From the NCBI RefSeq assembly GCF_019734885.1, contig NZ_JAAXCM010000005.1, positions 1-64,000 of the forward strand: a stretch of DNA of 64,000 nucleotides. Reading direction: 5' to 3'. This DNA comes from Pseudocoprococcus catus (GTDB taxonomy: Bacteria > Bacillota > Clostridia > Lachnospirales > Lachnospiraceae). Position numbers and translations under genes: made by a program. The notes beneath the pieces were generated by a model that was not told where the DNA came from, searched no databases, and was given only the letters and a program-made list of their open reading frames with translations. Shown one piece after another: positions 8,750 to 16,972 of this stretch (its first letter is position 1; every line of letters starts with the position of its first letter).

Positions 8750-8917
8750 CTATATTTCTTCATTTTGGTAATTTTTTATCACTCTATTGGCTTCTTTTAA
8801 CGCAATTCGTCTCACAAACTCACTATAAGAAGAATACGACTCTAGTTTTGCCGCCTGTTTTAATTTGTTAAGTTCTTCTTCACTTACCCTAATACTCATT
8901 GAATATGTTTTATTCAT
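8750..8917 (-). CDS. ribbon-helix-helix DNA-binding protein (55 aa)
   Basis: A small CopG/Arc-like or mobC-like RHH protein: beta strand TYSMSIRVSEEE, then helices ELNKLKQAAKL and SYSEFVRRIALKEA. ATG 8917 follows GGGAGGAAC; the frame upstream lacks such a site. It lies directly ahead of the R-M gene on the same strand, so it may act as a controller of R-M expression; a plasmid/ICE mobilisation accessory role is the alternative. Confidence 0.7.
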   Translation of the reverse strand: MNKTYSMSIRVSEEELNKLKQAAKLESYSSYSEFVRRIALKEANRVIKNYQNEEI

Positions 8918-8984
8918 ATATAGTTCCTCCCATAATGCCAAAATTATATCATGAGTGTGGAACATTTACAATACAAAGTCCCAC

Positions 8985-9212
8985 CTATTCAATATCGTTT
9001 TTCATAGCCATTCTGTCCATGTATTCCTCAAATTTTCTTCTGATAATCATATATTTATTACCTATAAAGTAGCAAATTCACCTTCATTAGCCTCAGCAAT
9101 TCTATGCATATATTTTGTCCCCAAACTAAAATAAGCACCTGCTTCCCTGATTGTAAGCAGATACTTATCCTTAATTGGTACTTCTATTCTATTACTCTTG
9201 GTTTCTTACATC
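8985..9212 (-). pseudogene. xis: Tn916-type excisionase remnant (nonsense codon 2 and frameshift)
   Basis: With AGGAGG upstream, ATG 9212 is followed at once by TAA. The same frame then reads the excisionase signature (KDKYLLTIREAGAYFSLGTK then YMHRIAEAN). After GEFAT one base is missing and the next frame continues FIGNKYMIIRRKFEEYMDRM to a stop at 8985-8987. Xis proteins bend the ends of conjugative transposons to allow excision. Two independent lesions mean this copy is dead, so the element here is probably immobile unless helped in trans. Confidence 0.8.
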
Positions 9213-9283
9213 TTGACTACCTCCTAGACCATTTATTAATCCCATTTTTCACTCTGGATACCTTATAAGTCAATGTAAATACG

Positions 9284-9526
9284 TCAAGCCACAGACCACA
9301 ATTCCATCATTGCTGATTCGTAGTAAAACAGTAATTCTTTTCTTTCACACCCACAAAATTCTGTCCTTATTCGGTCAAGTTCCGCCATAGTATAAATCTT
9401 CTTAGGACGTCCTGCCGTGATGACTAAATATTTCATCCATTTTCCATTCTCATCCGTATAAAAAACGTAGTACCTACATCTCTCATCCACCACGATTTGC
9501 ACCATTCTATCGCACTTCATCGCCAC
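9284..9526 (-). CDS. small conserved-looking protein of unknown function (80 aa)
   Basis: I do not recognise the family. The protein is compact, with YYVFYTDENGKWMKYLVIT (beta-rich), a basic RPKKIYTMAELDRIR segment and one FCGCERKELLFYY pair of cysteines. The start is uncertain (GTG 9526 or ATG 9520); neither has a clear ribosome site. It lies between the phosphatase-start junction and the dead excisionase, where small accessory genes of conjugative transposons usually sit. Confidence 0.5.
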   Translation of the reverse strand: MAMKCDRMVQIVVDERCRYYVFYTDENGKWMKYLVITAGRPKKIYTMAELDRIRTEFCGCERKELLFYYESAMMELWSVA

Positions 9527-9545
9527 TTATAACTGTACCCAAAGC

Positions 9546-9578
9546 CCTGCCGTGGCAGATAAAGAGTACTTTTATCAT
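9546..9578 (-). pseudogene. first 11 codons of a LMW protein tyrosine phosphatase gene (junction copy 2)
   Basis: Minus-strand reading MIKVLFICHGR with GAGGAAG ribosome site upstream, then an unrelated continuation (ALGTVISG) to a TAG. The matching copy is at 2985-3017. Both depart from the family right after the shared CACGGCAGG. This copy is next to chromosomal-looking genes (from 9627), so it is likely the original 5' end of the target gene. The missing body would be expected beyond the left edge of the window. Confidence 0.65.
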
Positions 9579-9626
9579 GCAATTTTACTTCCTCTCTTAT
9601 AAATTTAAAATCCCCTATATCCCCAA

Positions 9627-10880
9627 TTACTTAATTATATATTTCGTACCTCTGCCTTTACCTTCAATTGCTATCACACCTTTTTCACCCATATCTTTCA
9701 GTAACTTTGTTGTCTTTGATTTTCCAAAAGGTATATATGGTGCAATTTCACTTATTGGTTTCAGCATAGTCTTGCTTAAGAGTTTATAAATTACTTTTTC
9801 GTCTTCGCTTAAATTAGCATCCTTTTCAAATAAAGGAAGCACAATTTTTATAGCATTCTCTGACACTTCAAAATCCGGTTTCATCAGACCTTCCGCATAC
9901 AGTTGTTTTATTCTTGTAATTCCGGTTCCAAATATCTCAACAAATCCCAATCTATAAAACACATTTGCAAGATTTCTGTTTCTTAAAACGGAAAGTTTAC
10001 CTGACAAATATTCTTCCGCTGTTATTCCGGATGGCAATCCACCTGGAGATACAACTTCTACTCTGTCATCAAACATGGAAACTCTGATGTGTGTATCCAC
10101 ATCCCATACCCTATGGATCAGAGCATTCGCAATTGCTTCTCTGAAGGCTGCTTCTGGTATTTTCTCCATCTTCTTTCTGTCAGCACCTTGTATTACTTCA
10201 TACTGATAGTAGTCCCTAAATACAGCAAGTGCCTTTTCATACGCATCCAAAGCGGATGTATTTTCAATCGTTGTTCTCTTTTGAATAATGCTGATGTTTT
10301 CCCCGAACTTGACAATATCAATTCCCGGAAAATGATTTTTATCCGCCAAAAGCCCTGCTGCATTATTAAAACCATTTACATTGTCATACAAGTTCAATGT
10401 TCTCAATGTATCTGGATTAAAAGTTTCAATCTGAATACTTTCTTTCAGCTTACATTGCAAAACTTCGAAAGACAGATCCTGATCTTTACAAGGCAATTCT
10501 TCAAATCTAATATTTTTGCCGTCTAATACAAGTCTTGAAAATTCCAGAGTATCTACCTCTATCGTCGCTGTATCATTTCTTTTGTATGCTTTTGATTTAT
10601 ATAAATATGGCTTCTGAAGACCACTGGTTACAGTGAGTTTTATCATCTGATCATTATTCTGTATTTCAAGTATATAGTTTGGTTGAGGCGAAATACTGTC
10701 ATTGATTTTATTTTCGATATCCAGACACGCCTGCCTTACATCCGGCAAGCCTTTTACATTTCCATCATCATCCACTCCAAAAAGAATTGTTCCACCATCG
10801 TAATTTGAAAAGGCACTGACTGTTTTTAAAAAAGTATTCGTAATCGTTTCCTTGAACTCTAATATTCTCGTTTCACGCAT
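9627..10880 (-). CDS. Schlafen/AlbA-domain ATPase-like transcriptional regulator (417 aa)
   Basis: The N-terminus has the AlbA_2 (Schlafen-type) domain: LEFKETITNTFLKTVSAFSN then DGGTILFGVDDDGNVKGL. The middle has a divergent GHKL-type module (AFREAIANALIHR, FDDRVEVVSPGGLPSG), and the last about 60 residues form a winged helix (PFGKSKTTKLLKDMGEKGVI). The family is called putative DNA-binding or ATP-dependent regulator; the biological role is uncertain. ATG 10880 follows AAAGGATG. The upstream frame (to 10934) lacks a ribosome site. Confidence 0.8.
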   Translation of the reverse strand: MRETRILEFKETITNTFLKTVSAFSNYDGGTILFGVDDDGNVKGLPDVRQACLDIENKINDSISPQPNYILEIQNNDQMIKLTVTSGLQKPYLYKSKAYKRNDTATIEVDTLEFSRLVLDGKNIRFEELPCKDQDLSFEVLQCKLKESIQIETFNPDTLRTLNLYDNVNGFNNAAGLLADKNHFPGIDIVKFGENISIIQKRTTIENTSALDAYEKALAVFRDYYQYEVIQGADRKKMEKIPEAAFREAIANALIHRVWDVDTHIRVSMFDDRVEVVSPGGLPSGITAEEYLSGKLSVLRNRNLANVFYRLGFVEIFGTGITRIKQLYAEGLMKPDFEVSENAIKIVLPLFEKDANLSEDEKVIYKLLSKTMLKPISEIAPYIPFGKSKTTKLLKDMGEKGVIAIEGKGRGTKYIIK

Positions 10881-10932
10881 AATGATCACATCCTTTCCAA
10901 ATTCATTGATTATATTATATGCATAAATACGC

Positions 10933-10966
10933 AAAAAATCAATCGTAAAAATTTACGATTGATTTT
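10933..10966 (-). terminator. hairpin terminator after the TfoX-N gene
   Basis: ATCAATCGTAAA pairs with TTTACGATTGAT (12-bp stem, near-zero loop), flanked by A and T runs on both sides. On the minus strand the stem is followed by a T run. It separates the TfoX-N gene ending at 10989 from the AlbA-domain gene. Confidence 0.7.
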
Positions 10967-10988
10967 TTGATTAATTTATAGCCATTTT

Positions 10989-11303
10989 CTATTTATGTGC
11001 TTTATGAACCGGCAATTCATCATACATTGCCTTAAAGAGTCCAGTCAGATATTCTTTACTGTCAACGTCTTCTACTAACAACATCTCTTTTGCCCCTTCA
11101 TACGGTAATTCATAAGTCGCAGTTACCATGTAAGAAACTGCAGATTTTGTTGGTTTCACAAGTAACCTGTCATCATATATGCCTCCGGCAATCCTGCTCC
11201 GATAATATAAGATATACTCTCCCATCATTGCACGATAATTAATTTCTTCTAAATCAGATAACTGCTCTAATATAAAATGTAAATATTCTTTGCTTGAAGC
11301 CAT
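10989..11303 (-). CDS. TfoX N-terminal domain protein (104 aa)
   Basis: A single TfoX_N domain: LEEINYRAMMGEYILYYRSR then IAGGIYDDRLLVKPT. In gamma-proteobacteria TfoX/Sxy controls competence, but the stand-alone domain in Clostridia has no proven role. It is the last gene of a minus-strand series of small cytosolic proteins (13462 to 10989) that appear co-directed with short gaps. Confidence 0.8.
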   Translation of the reverse strand: MASSKEYLHFILEQLSDLEEINYRAMMGEYILYYRSRIAGGIYDDRLLVKPTKSAVSYMVTATYELPYEGAKEMLLVEDVDSKEYLTGLFKAMYDELPVHKAHK

Positions 11304-11336
11304 GTTTTTTTCCTTTCAAATGCCTGCATTTTCAAA

Positions 11337-11720
11337 TTATACTGTGATCTCAATTTGATTATCCTCAACCGCAACGATACAGCTTTCGTAATATCCATCA
11401 CCCGTAGTCCGTGGTCCACTGATAACCTCATAACCATCCGCTTTTAATTCTGCTGTCAATGCATCCACTTTTTCTATGCTTCCCACGCTAAAAGCTATAT
11501 GTGAATATCCAGTACGAGCTAGTTTCTTCGGTAAATCAGCCATTTCCGGTATATTCATGATTTCAATACGTGCACCATCCTCAAATGTGAGAAAATAAGA
11601 ACAAAAGCCTGTTTTCTGATTATGATATCCATCATTTGATTTTGCTCCCAGATATTTCATAAAGAATTTTTGTGTATTTTCCAAATCTTTTACATAAAGT
11701 GCAACATGTTCAATTCTCAT
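11337..11720 (-). CDS. VOC/glyoxalase-family protein (127 aa)
   Basis: One vicinal-oxygen-chelate fold of two beta-alpha-beta3 units: MRIEHVALYVKDLENTQKFF at the N-terminus (His5 as metal ligand), ARIEIMNIPE (Glu) in the middle, SHIAFSVGSIEKVDALTAEL (His) and a C-terminal DNQIEI (Glu). All four metal-ligand positions look present, consistent with a lactoylglutathione-lyase-like or dioxygenase-like enzyme; the substrate cannot be told. Confidence 0.85.
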   Translation of the reverse strand: MRIEHVALYVKDLENTQKFFMKYLGAKSNDGYHNQKTGFCSYFLTFEDGARIEIMNIPEMADLPKKLARTGYSHIAFSVGSIEKVDALTAELKADGYEVISGPRTTGDGYYESCIVAVEDNQIEITV

Positions 11721-11767
11721 AATTATTACTCCAATTCTACATAATCAGCTCCATTACTACAATCACC

Positions 11768-12235
11768 TTATCTCTTTAAAGAAACTACAAATCTTGGACC
11801 TTCTTCTCCCATCTTTCCATTACTGATAAATCCTGATTGCAAAAGGACTTTCTGTGAGGCTATATTTTCTGCATCAGTTTCCGCCTCCACCTGCTTCACA
11901 CTTTCCTGTGACAATGCCCATTCCGTGATTGCTTTTAATGCTTCTGTCATATATCCGTAATGCCGGTATTCTTCTTTCAGACCATATCCAATCTCAATCA
12001 CTCCATCATCACTAAGACCCTTAAAGCAAAAATCACCTACTATAATTCCTGATTCATCTTTTAATTCCATATTCCAGATTGCATACCATATTCTCTTATC
12101 AGAATTTGAAAGACTCCCTTCAAGCATCTCCGTGTAAGCCTGTTTCATCTCAGGATCAGATTCATTTTCAATAACTAACCGCATTTCTTCATCACTTAAA
12201 GGATAAAGATACATTCTTTCAGTCTCTACTCTCAT
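11768..12235 (-). CDS. GNAT-family N-acetyltransferase, RimJ-like (155 aa)
   Basis: A single GNAT domain: GDFCFKGLSDDGVIEIGYGL, then EEYRHYGYMTEALKAITEWA (an altered acetyl-CoA-binding R-x-x-G-x-G/A loop) and a C-terminal AENIASQKVLLQSGF, the signature of RimJ/RimL-type acetyltransferases. The substrate is unknown. It starts with ATG 12235, 10 bases after the stop of the membrane-protein gene, so they are probably translated together. Confidence 0.85.
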   Translation of the reverse strand: MRVETERMYLYPLSDEEMRLVIENESDPEMKQAYTEMLEGSLSNSDKRIWYAIWNMELKDESGIIVGDFCFKGLSDDGVIEIGYGLKEEYRHYGYMTEALKAITEWALSQESVKQVEAETDAENIASQKVLLQSGFISNGKMGEEGPRFVVSLKR

Positions 12236-12245
12236 GAAAACACTC

Positions 12246-12677
12246 CTAAAACATCTGTATAATTCTTGCGATCTCCATAACTACAATCTTTAGCATCACT
12301 CCGCCGGACATTACATAAAACCATATCTCACGCATATGCTGTGATTTTGCTATTGGTGTTGCTATTGCTGCAATCATTATGATTGCGGCTCCGACACAGC
12401 CAACAATGTTTGGAACGCTCACAAGTGAAAATATTCCAGGATTACAGCTTCCATCTATCGTATACTGAATTGTTTTATCCAGTCCGTCTCTTGCAGCTGC
12501 AAAGCAGCATATAACAAGACCATAGGCCAAAACAAACAGACTCCTTCTGCCCCAGTAATTAATGTTGCTTCTGCTACTGATTGAATATACAACAAACCCG
12601 ACCAGCGATAAAATCATAAGTGTAGTAACTGTTGTTACCATATTTTCAAAATAGAGTTTCAACCTTTTTCCCTCCAT
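12246..12677 (-). CDS. four-segment membrane protein of unknown function (143 aa)
   Basis: Hydrophobic segments at about residues 13-33, 43-62, 83-107 and 118-140, with a basic N-terminus (MEGKRLKLY). I recognise no enzyme or transporter motif. It lies between two GNAT genes with gaps of about 10 bases, so it belongs to the same transcript. Confidence 0.6.
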   Translation of the reverse strand: MEGKRLKLYFENMVTTVTTLMILSLVGFVVYSISSRSNINYWGRRSLFVLAYGLVICCFAAARDGLDKTIQYTIDGSCNPGIFSLVSVPNIVGCVGAAIIMIAAIATPIAKSQHMREIWFYVMSGGVMLKIVVMEIARIIQMF

Positions 12678-12688
12678 CTATTTGTCAT

Positions 12689-13462
12689 TTACTTTGATAA
12701 CAATTTCAAAAATTTCCTGTCATTCATCTGCTCGTTGGTTAAATATGCCCCATTATAAAACAACGCATAAGTTGTAACCGGAGTAGGTGCATTCTGCGCT
12801 TCTTCTTTACTCTGTAAATGAATAGCCCGGAATGATACGCCATTTTCTCTTGCAACTTCTTCTACAATCGGAACATATTTCGCATTAAACGGACACTGGC
12901 TGGTATAATATAAAACATAGCCCTTCTCCTCGATATGGGGATGTCTGGCACATTCCTTGAATTCAGGCAAAGGCACATCTGCTGCAAATGGCAAATACCA
13001 TAACTGAATCCCATTGTCCGCTTCATCGCAAACCTTGAATCCCTTATACTGCAGGAATTTTGGATCTGACAAAAATGGTTTTTTCTTTCCGGAAGATAAT
13101 ATACACAGCCCTTTTTTCCCCTTGCTCTTACTGTCCTCCATACAGGCATCCAGCAGATCTGCTCCATAACCATGTCCTTTGAAAGAACCGGCTACCCACA
13201 GGCAGTCAATATACATATAGCCATCTGCAGTAATCGGATTCCATGCATTTTCAGCAGGCAGATACTCAATAAAGCACTTCCCCCGTTCTACACTTTTCAG
13301 AAAAACAAGCCCCTCCCTAAATTGCTCTTTTAACCATTCTTTTTTGGATGACACCTGAATATCGTTGTTATTGGAAATAGCACAGCATATGTGCTCTTTG
13401 TCTATATTCTCGTTTGTCACTTTAATATATTCCATAAATCTCTCCACTATTTCTACTTTCAT
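12689..13462 (-). CDS. GNAT acetyltransferase with C-terminal YoaP-like domain (257 aa)
   Basis: Residues 1-155 are a GNAT domain (IDCLWVAGSFKGHGYGADLL contains the acetyl-CoA loop). Residues about 180-257 are a thioredoxin-like YoaP domain with a CPFNAKYVP motif after TSQ, followed by FRAIHLQSKEEAQNAPTPVT. The combination matches Bacillus YoaP-type proteins of unknown substrate. The single CPFN Cys replaces the usual CxxC, so disulfide exchange is doubtful. It is the first gene of the small-enzyme series. Confidence 0.8.
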   Translation of the reverse strand: MKVEIVERFMEYIKVTNENIDKEHICCAISNNNDIQVSSKKEWLKEQFREGLVFLKSVERGKCFIEYLPAENAWNPITADGYMYIDCLWVAGSFKGHGYGADLLDACMEDSKSKGKKGLCILSSGKKKPFLSDPKFLQYKGFKVCDEADNGIQLWYLPFAADVPLPEFKECARHPHIEEKGYVLYYTSQCPFNAKYVPIVEEVARENGVSFRAIHLQSKEEAQNAPTPVTTYALFYNGAYLTNEQMNDRKFLKLLSK

Positions 13463-13598
13463 AGTATCACTTCTTCTATACTGTAACGTTATGCATAATT
13501 CAACTGAGCCTAATTAATGCTTTTGTACCACTCAGTAACTGCCTTCAAATTCTGTAAAGATACTCGTTCTGAATCATCGTTCAAATCGTTTCACCCTT

Positions 13599-14213
13599 TC
13601 ATCTTATCTGCATTTCCTGTAAAAATTGATCCATATGCTCTTCCAGTAACTTTATCACATGGCTCTTGTTTTCTGTTCCATCATATATGCTGTAAAGTAA
13701 AAAAATAGGTCCATAAAAATCAAGTGCTGTCTGTCTGGCTTTTCCTGCATCTCCCAGCATTCCTGAAAACAAAGCTTCCATATAAGTTAATGGTCCGCTC
13801 GCAAGATAATTCTGATATAACTGTGCCATCTGTGGTTCCCTGTACTGTTCCAATGTCAACATCTTACGAAAACAGCTTGAAAATTCTTCCTCTGTCCAAT
13901 GAAGGAACTGAACCTTTGTGAACTGCTTGATCTTATCAAATGCCGTTTCTTTATACTCGGCTGTAACCTTTTCCAGATCACCCTCCGGCATTTCATACTG
14001 CTTTACTCTCGCAATATCCAATTCATCCATCTTTTCAATAATACTGTCCAATATCTCCTGCTTGCTTTTATAATGCTTATACAATGCAGCCTTGGTTACT
14101 CCAAGTTTTGAAGCAATATCATTCATGGATGTTCCCATATATCCACTCTGTGCAAATAACTTTAAGGCTTCTTCCAATATTTTTTCCTTTGTGTTCTTTT
14201 CTTTGCTTTCCAT
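13599..14213 (-). CDS. TetR-family repressor of the adjacent ABC exporter (204 aa)
   Basis: The N-terminal helix-turn-helix (KEKILEEALKLFAQSGYMGT then SMNDIASKLGVTKAALYKHY) is typical TetR. The remaining residues form the effector domain. ATG 14213 follows TTAGGAGATAG. It lies downstream of the ABC permease gene on the same strand (56-base gap), with GTTACC-N4-GGTAAC-type sites both before itself (14244) and before the ABC ATPase (16204, 16230). I infer autoregulation of the whole unit. Confidence 0.88.
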   Translation of the reverse strand: MESKEKNTKEKILEEALKLFAQSGYMGTSMNDIASKLGVTKAALYKHYKSKQEILDSIIEKMDELDIARVKQYEMPEGDLEKVTAEYKETAFDKIKQFTKVQFLHWTEEEFSSCFRKMLTLEQYREPQMAQLYQNYLASGPLTYMEALFSGMLGDAGKARQTALDFYGPIFLLYSIYDGTENKSHVIKLLEEHMDQFLQEMQIR

Positions 14214-14243
14214 GTCTATCTCCTAATTTAAATCTGCCATCAA

Positions 14244-14259
14244 GTTATCTTTTGGTAAC
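14244..14259. promoter_or_regulatory. candidate TetR operator in front of the tetR gene
   Basis: GTTATCTTTTGGTAAC is a 16-bp imperfect inverted repeat. It matches the two sites before the ABC ATPase gene (GTTACCATTCGGTTAC, GTAACCAATTGGTAAC) and lies 30 bases before the tetR start. A common consensus GTTACC-N4-GGTAAC fits all three. Confidence 0.6.
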
Positions 14260-14268
14260 TTTAATTAT

Positions 14269-15171
14269 CTATCGTCTGTCCTCACCCTTTGGCAGCAATG
14301 TAACAAAATAATAAATAATTCCGAATACAGCTATACTTCCCATCATAATACCGATCATCTGATTTACACCTACCACATTTCCATGAAATACCGGATTGCA
14401 ATCAAGAGTGTCTCTTATCGCTTCAACCATTTCATCCGGATAATGCTTTCTCTCCATCTCTCTGAAAACTCCGTGAAGCATATGATTCTTAATCAATGAA
14501 GTGGCATATGTACTCGGAAGATAAGACAGTGCCTTCTGAAGACCTGAACCAAAATTTGAAATCGGCATATAAGCACCACATATAAAACCATATCCTGCAC
14601 TGACAATTGTACCTACAGCCGAAAGCTGTCCCTGTGTTGTCAATGGAAAGCTAATGATACTTGATAGCGTACTTCCAAACAGGACGAGCAATATCATATC
14701 AAATAAAACCCATAATACATCTGCTGCATTCATATACCATCCCATTTTAAATAGATATCCCAGACATAATACAAATGCAAGTCCATTGACCATCAAAGAA
14801 TTAACGACCGTTGACAGAAAATATCCTAAATAGATTTTCCCCCTGCTGATCGGTGAAACATCAAAATCCTTCCTTGTTCCATTTGCCTTGTCCTGCACCA
14901 TAGTCAGATTCACACAAAATGTTACAGTGATACAGCTTACTGCCATAAGTGATGCTGTCAGCTGTGCTGCCACGGTTCCATTAATGAGCTCATCCGAAAT
15001 CGTGATCATATCAGGAATCGCAGCTGTAAAAGAATCTCTGAAAACCTTTGCAAGAAACGTAGCATACAGAACAATCAGAATAACTGGTGTGATCATTGCT
15101 GTAAACAACATACCTTTATCTTTAAAAAACAATTTTCTGTTCCTGTTCATTAATGCCAATACTGTTCTCAT
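14269..15171 (-). CDS. ABC-2-type exporter permease (300 aa)
   Basis: A drug-type ABC-2 permease with about six membrane segments: near 20-40, 70-92, 110-135, 145-170, 180-205 and 270-290, and an arginine-rich N-terminus. It would form the membrane half of an exporter with the ATPase encoded by the overlapping upstream gene (shared base at 15171). Substrate is unknown; the TetR control suggests an antimicrobial or detergent-like compound. Confidence 0.85.
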   Translation of the reverse strand: MRTVLALMNRNRKLFFKDKGMLFTAMITPVILIVLYATFLAKVFRDSFTAAIPDMITISDELINGTVAAQLTASLMAVSCITVTFCVNLTMVQDKANGTRKDFDVSPISRGKIYLGYFLSTVVNSLMVNGLAFVLCLGYLFKMGWYMNAADVLWVLFDMILLVLFGSTLSSIISFPLTTQGQLSAVGTIVSAGYGFICGAYMPISNFGSGLQKALSYLPSTYATSLIKNHMLHGVFREMERKHYPDEMVEAIRDTLDCNPVFHGNVVGVNQMIGIMMGSIAVFGIIYYFVTLLPKGEDRR

Positions 15172-16082
15172 CAGCGTTCACCTCCTAGCTTTTTCCCTGT
15201 GACTGCAAGAAATACATCATCCATTCCGCCTTTTACTACTTCATAATCCATGAATAGATCCTGATGCTCTACAATAAGCTCCGTAGCTTCTTTCGTATTT
15301 TTTACTTTTATCTGATATCCGTCACGTATTTTTTTATATTCCCTGTTCAATGTCTTTATTTCATCTTCGGAAACACCATAAATAGACACGATATCCTGTA
15401 CATAATCATTTTTAAGTTCAAACGGTGTACCTTCCGCTGCGATACTTCCTTTGTCAAGAATCACAACATAACCGGCATTAGCAGCCTCTTCCATATAATG
15501 TGTAGTCAGAAATACTGTCATATTTTCAGTTTTCTGAAGCTTCTCGATAACATTCCAGATTAATTGCCTTGTCTGTGGATCAAGCCCTGTGGTAGGCTCA
15601 TCAAGAATCAAAATCTCCGGTCTGTGCAATAATGCGCGGGCAATATCAATCCTTCTTCTCTGACCTCCCGACAGCTTTCCTACTGGTCTGTTTAAAAACT
15701 CGTCAAAATCCAAAATCTCGACTAGCTCCTGTAATCTCTTATCAAAGGCATTTCCTGTAATGCCATACAAAGCAGCTCTGCTCATTAGGTTCTCTTTCAC
15801 CGTAAGCGGTTTATCAAGTACGCTATCCTGAAATACAACACCAATCATCCTTTTTGTCTGTGCGCCGGCTTTGTCAGTTTCTATTCCGTTTACCTGAACC
15901 GTTCCACTGTCTTTTTTCAGCAGTCCACAAAGAATAGAAATGGTTGTACTTTTCCCTGCACCGTTTACTCCTAGAAATGCAAACAATTCTCCTTTTTTCA
16001 CACGAAAGCTTAAATCATTTACCGCTTTTACTTCGCCAAAGCTTTTATTCAAGTGGCTGATTTTAATTATATCTGATTCCAT
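15171..16082 (-). CDS. ABC exporter ATP-binding protein, DrrA-like (303 aa)
   Basis: A complete nucleotide-binding domain: Walker A GVNGAGKSTT at about 38-47, signature LSGGQRRRIDIARAL, Walker B LILDEPTTGLD and the switch His in TTHYMEE. The C-terminal about 75 residues have the DrrA-type extension (VSEDEIKTLN, GGMDDVFLAVTGKKL). It powers the permease encoded next. Two palindromic sites precede it at 16204 and 16230, before a likely promoter in the 220-base gap to the GNAT gene. Confidence 0.9.
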   Translation of the reverse strand: MESDIIKISHLNKSFGEVKAVNDLSFRVKKGELFAFLGVNGAGKSTTISILCGLLKKDSGTVQVNGIETDKAGAQTKRMIGVVFQDSVLDKPLTVKENLMSRAALYGITGNAFDKRLQELVEILDFDEFLNRPVGKLSGGQRRRIDIARALLHRPEILILDEPTTGLDPQTRQLIWNVIEKLQKTENMTVFLTTHYMEEAANAGYVVILDKGSIAAEGTPFELKNDYVQDIVSIYGVSEDEIKTLNREYKKIRDGYQIKVKNTKEATELIVEHQDLFMDYEVVKGGMDDVFLAVTGKKLGGER

Positions 16083-16203
16083 ATTTTCTCCTTTTGTTTC
16101 ATCTTTCCTTAAATGACGCAGTATACGTTGGATTTACCTTTTTTAATAGAATCCATATGTTAAAAAGTAATATGAATGCAAAAATTGTCCACGCCTCTTA
16201 TTA

Positions 16204-16245
16204 GTTACCATTCGGTTACTTACATTATAGTAACCAATTGGTAAC
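16204..16245. promoter_or_regulatory. two candidate TetR operators before the ABC exporter
   Basis: GTTACCATTCGGTTAC at 16204-16219 and GTAACCAATTGGTAAC at 16230-16245 are inverted-repeat sites. They are spaced 26 bases apart (centre to centre), about 2.5 turns, and lie 120-160 bases upstream of the ATPase start. They share the form of the site before the tetR gene (14244), which supports binding by the TetR protein of this cluster. Confidence 0.65.
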
Positions 16246-16303
16246 TTGTCAATCTTTTTCTAATCTTCTATCACTTCTATCGGATGAGCATCCGAAACAT
16301 AAA

Positions 16304-16972
16304 TCATCGCATCATAAAGTTCTGCTGGAGATGCCCATACACGATAGCCTCTTGGAATAATTCTGTATATGGAAACTGCTTATCAAACTCTTCTGCTTCC
16401 CGCTCATCTACAAGATAGCCTTCCGGTGTGGCATACTCTCCGGTAATCCCATCAAGATAACCAGGTAAAAGTTCTTTACACAAAAAGAATGATGCATCTT
16501 CCCCCTCTGGCAATCCATGATATCGGATACCATACTCGCTTGCCTGTCTGAATCCACTCTTGCCATAAAAATCAATGTTTCCTTCAAAGCAGACTGCACC
16601 ACAGCCAAGCTCTGCAGCTTTCTCCAATGAATAATCAAGCAGGATTTTACCATATCCTTTCCGCTTATATTCATTCTTGATACAGATCGGTCCCATCGTC
16701 ATAATTGGAAGGCTTCTTCCATCATCTGCTGTGATTGCAGTTCTCACAAAGATATTCTGCCCGACAAGTTCTCCGTCCAGATACATCACAAAATCAAGTT
16801 CCGGTACAAATGCCGGATCATTTCTCAGCTGGTTAATGACATAATGCTCCAGGCATCCGGAGCGGTATACGTTCCAAAAGCTGTCTCTTACCAGATTTTC
16901 CACCTCGCGATATTCACTTTTTTCTTCTAAACGGATTACTATATTATTTTTCATGATCTGATTCTCCTTCAC
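16304..16972 (-). CDS. GNAT-family acetyltransferase (222 aa)
   Basis: The GNAT core is at about residues 12-150, with the acetyl-CoA loop ICIKNEYKRKGYGKILLDYS and the conserved AAELGCGAVCFEGNIDFYGK strand-helix. It is related to YjhB-like predicted N-acetyltransferases. The C-terminal part (about 150-222) is an extension of unknown role. ATG 16972 overlaps the stop of the TetR gene (ATGA at 16969-16972), so the pair are translationally coupled and probably act in one pathway. Confidence 0.85.
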   Translation of the reverse strand: MKENQIMKNNIVIRLEEKSEYREVENLVRDSFWNVYRSGCLEHYVINQLRNDPAFVPELDFVMYLDGELVGQNIFVRTAITADDGRSLPIMTMGPICIKNEYKRKGYGKILLDYSLEKAAELGCGAVCFEGNIDFYGKSGFRQASEYGIRYHGLPEGEDASFFLCKELLPGYLDGITGEYATPEGYLVDEREAEEFDKQFPYTELFQEAIVYGHLQQNFMMR

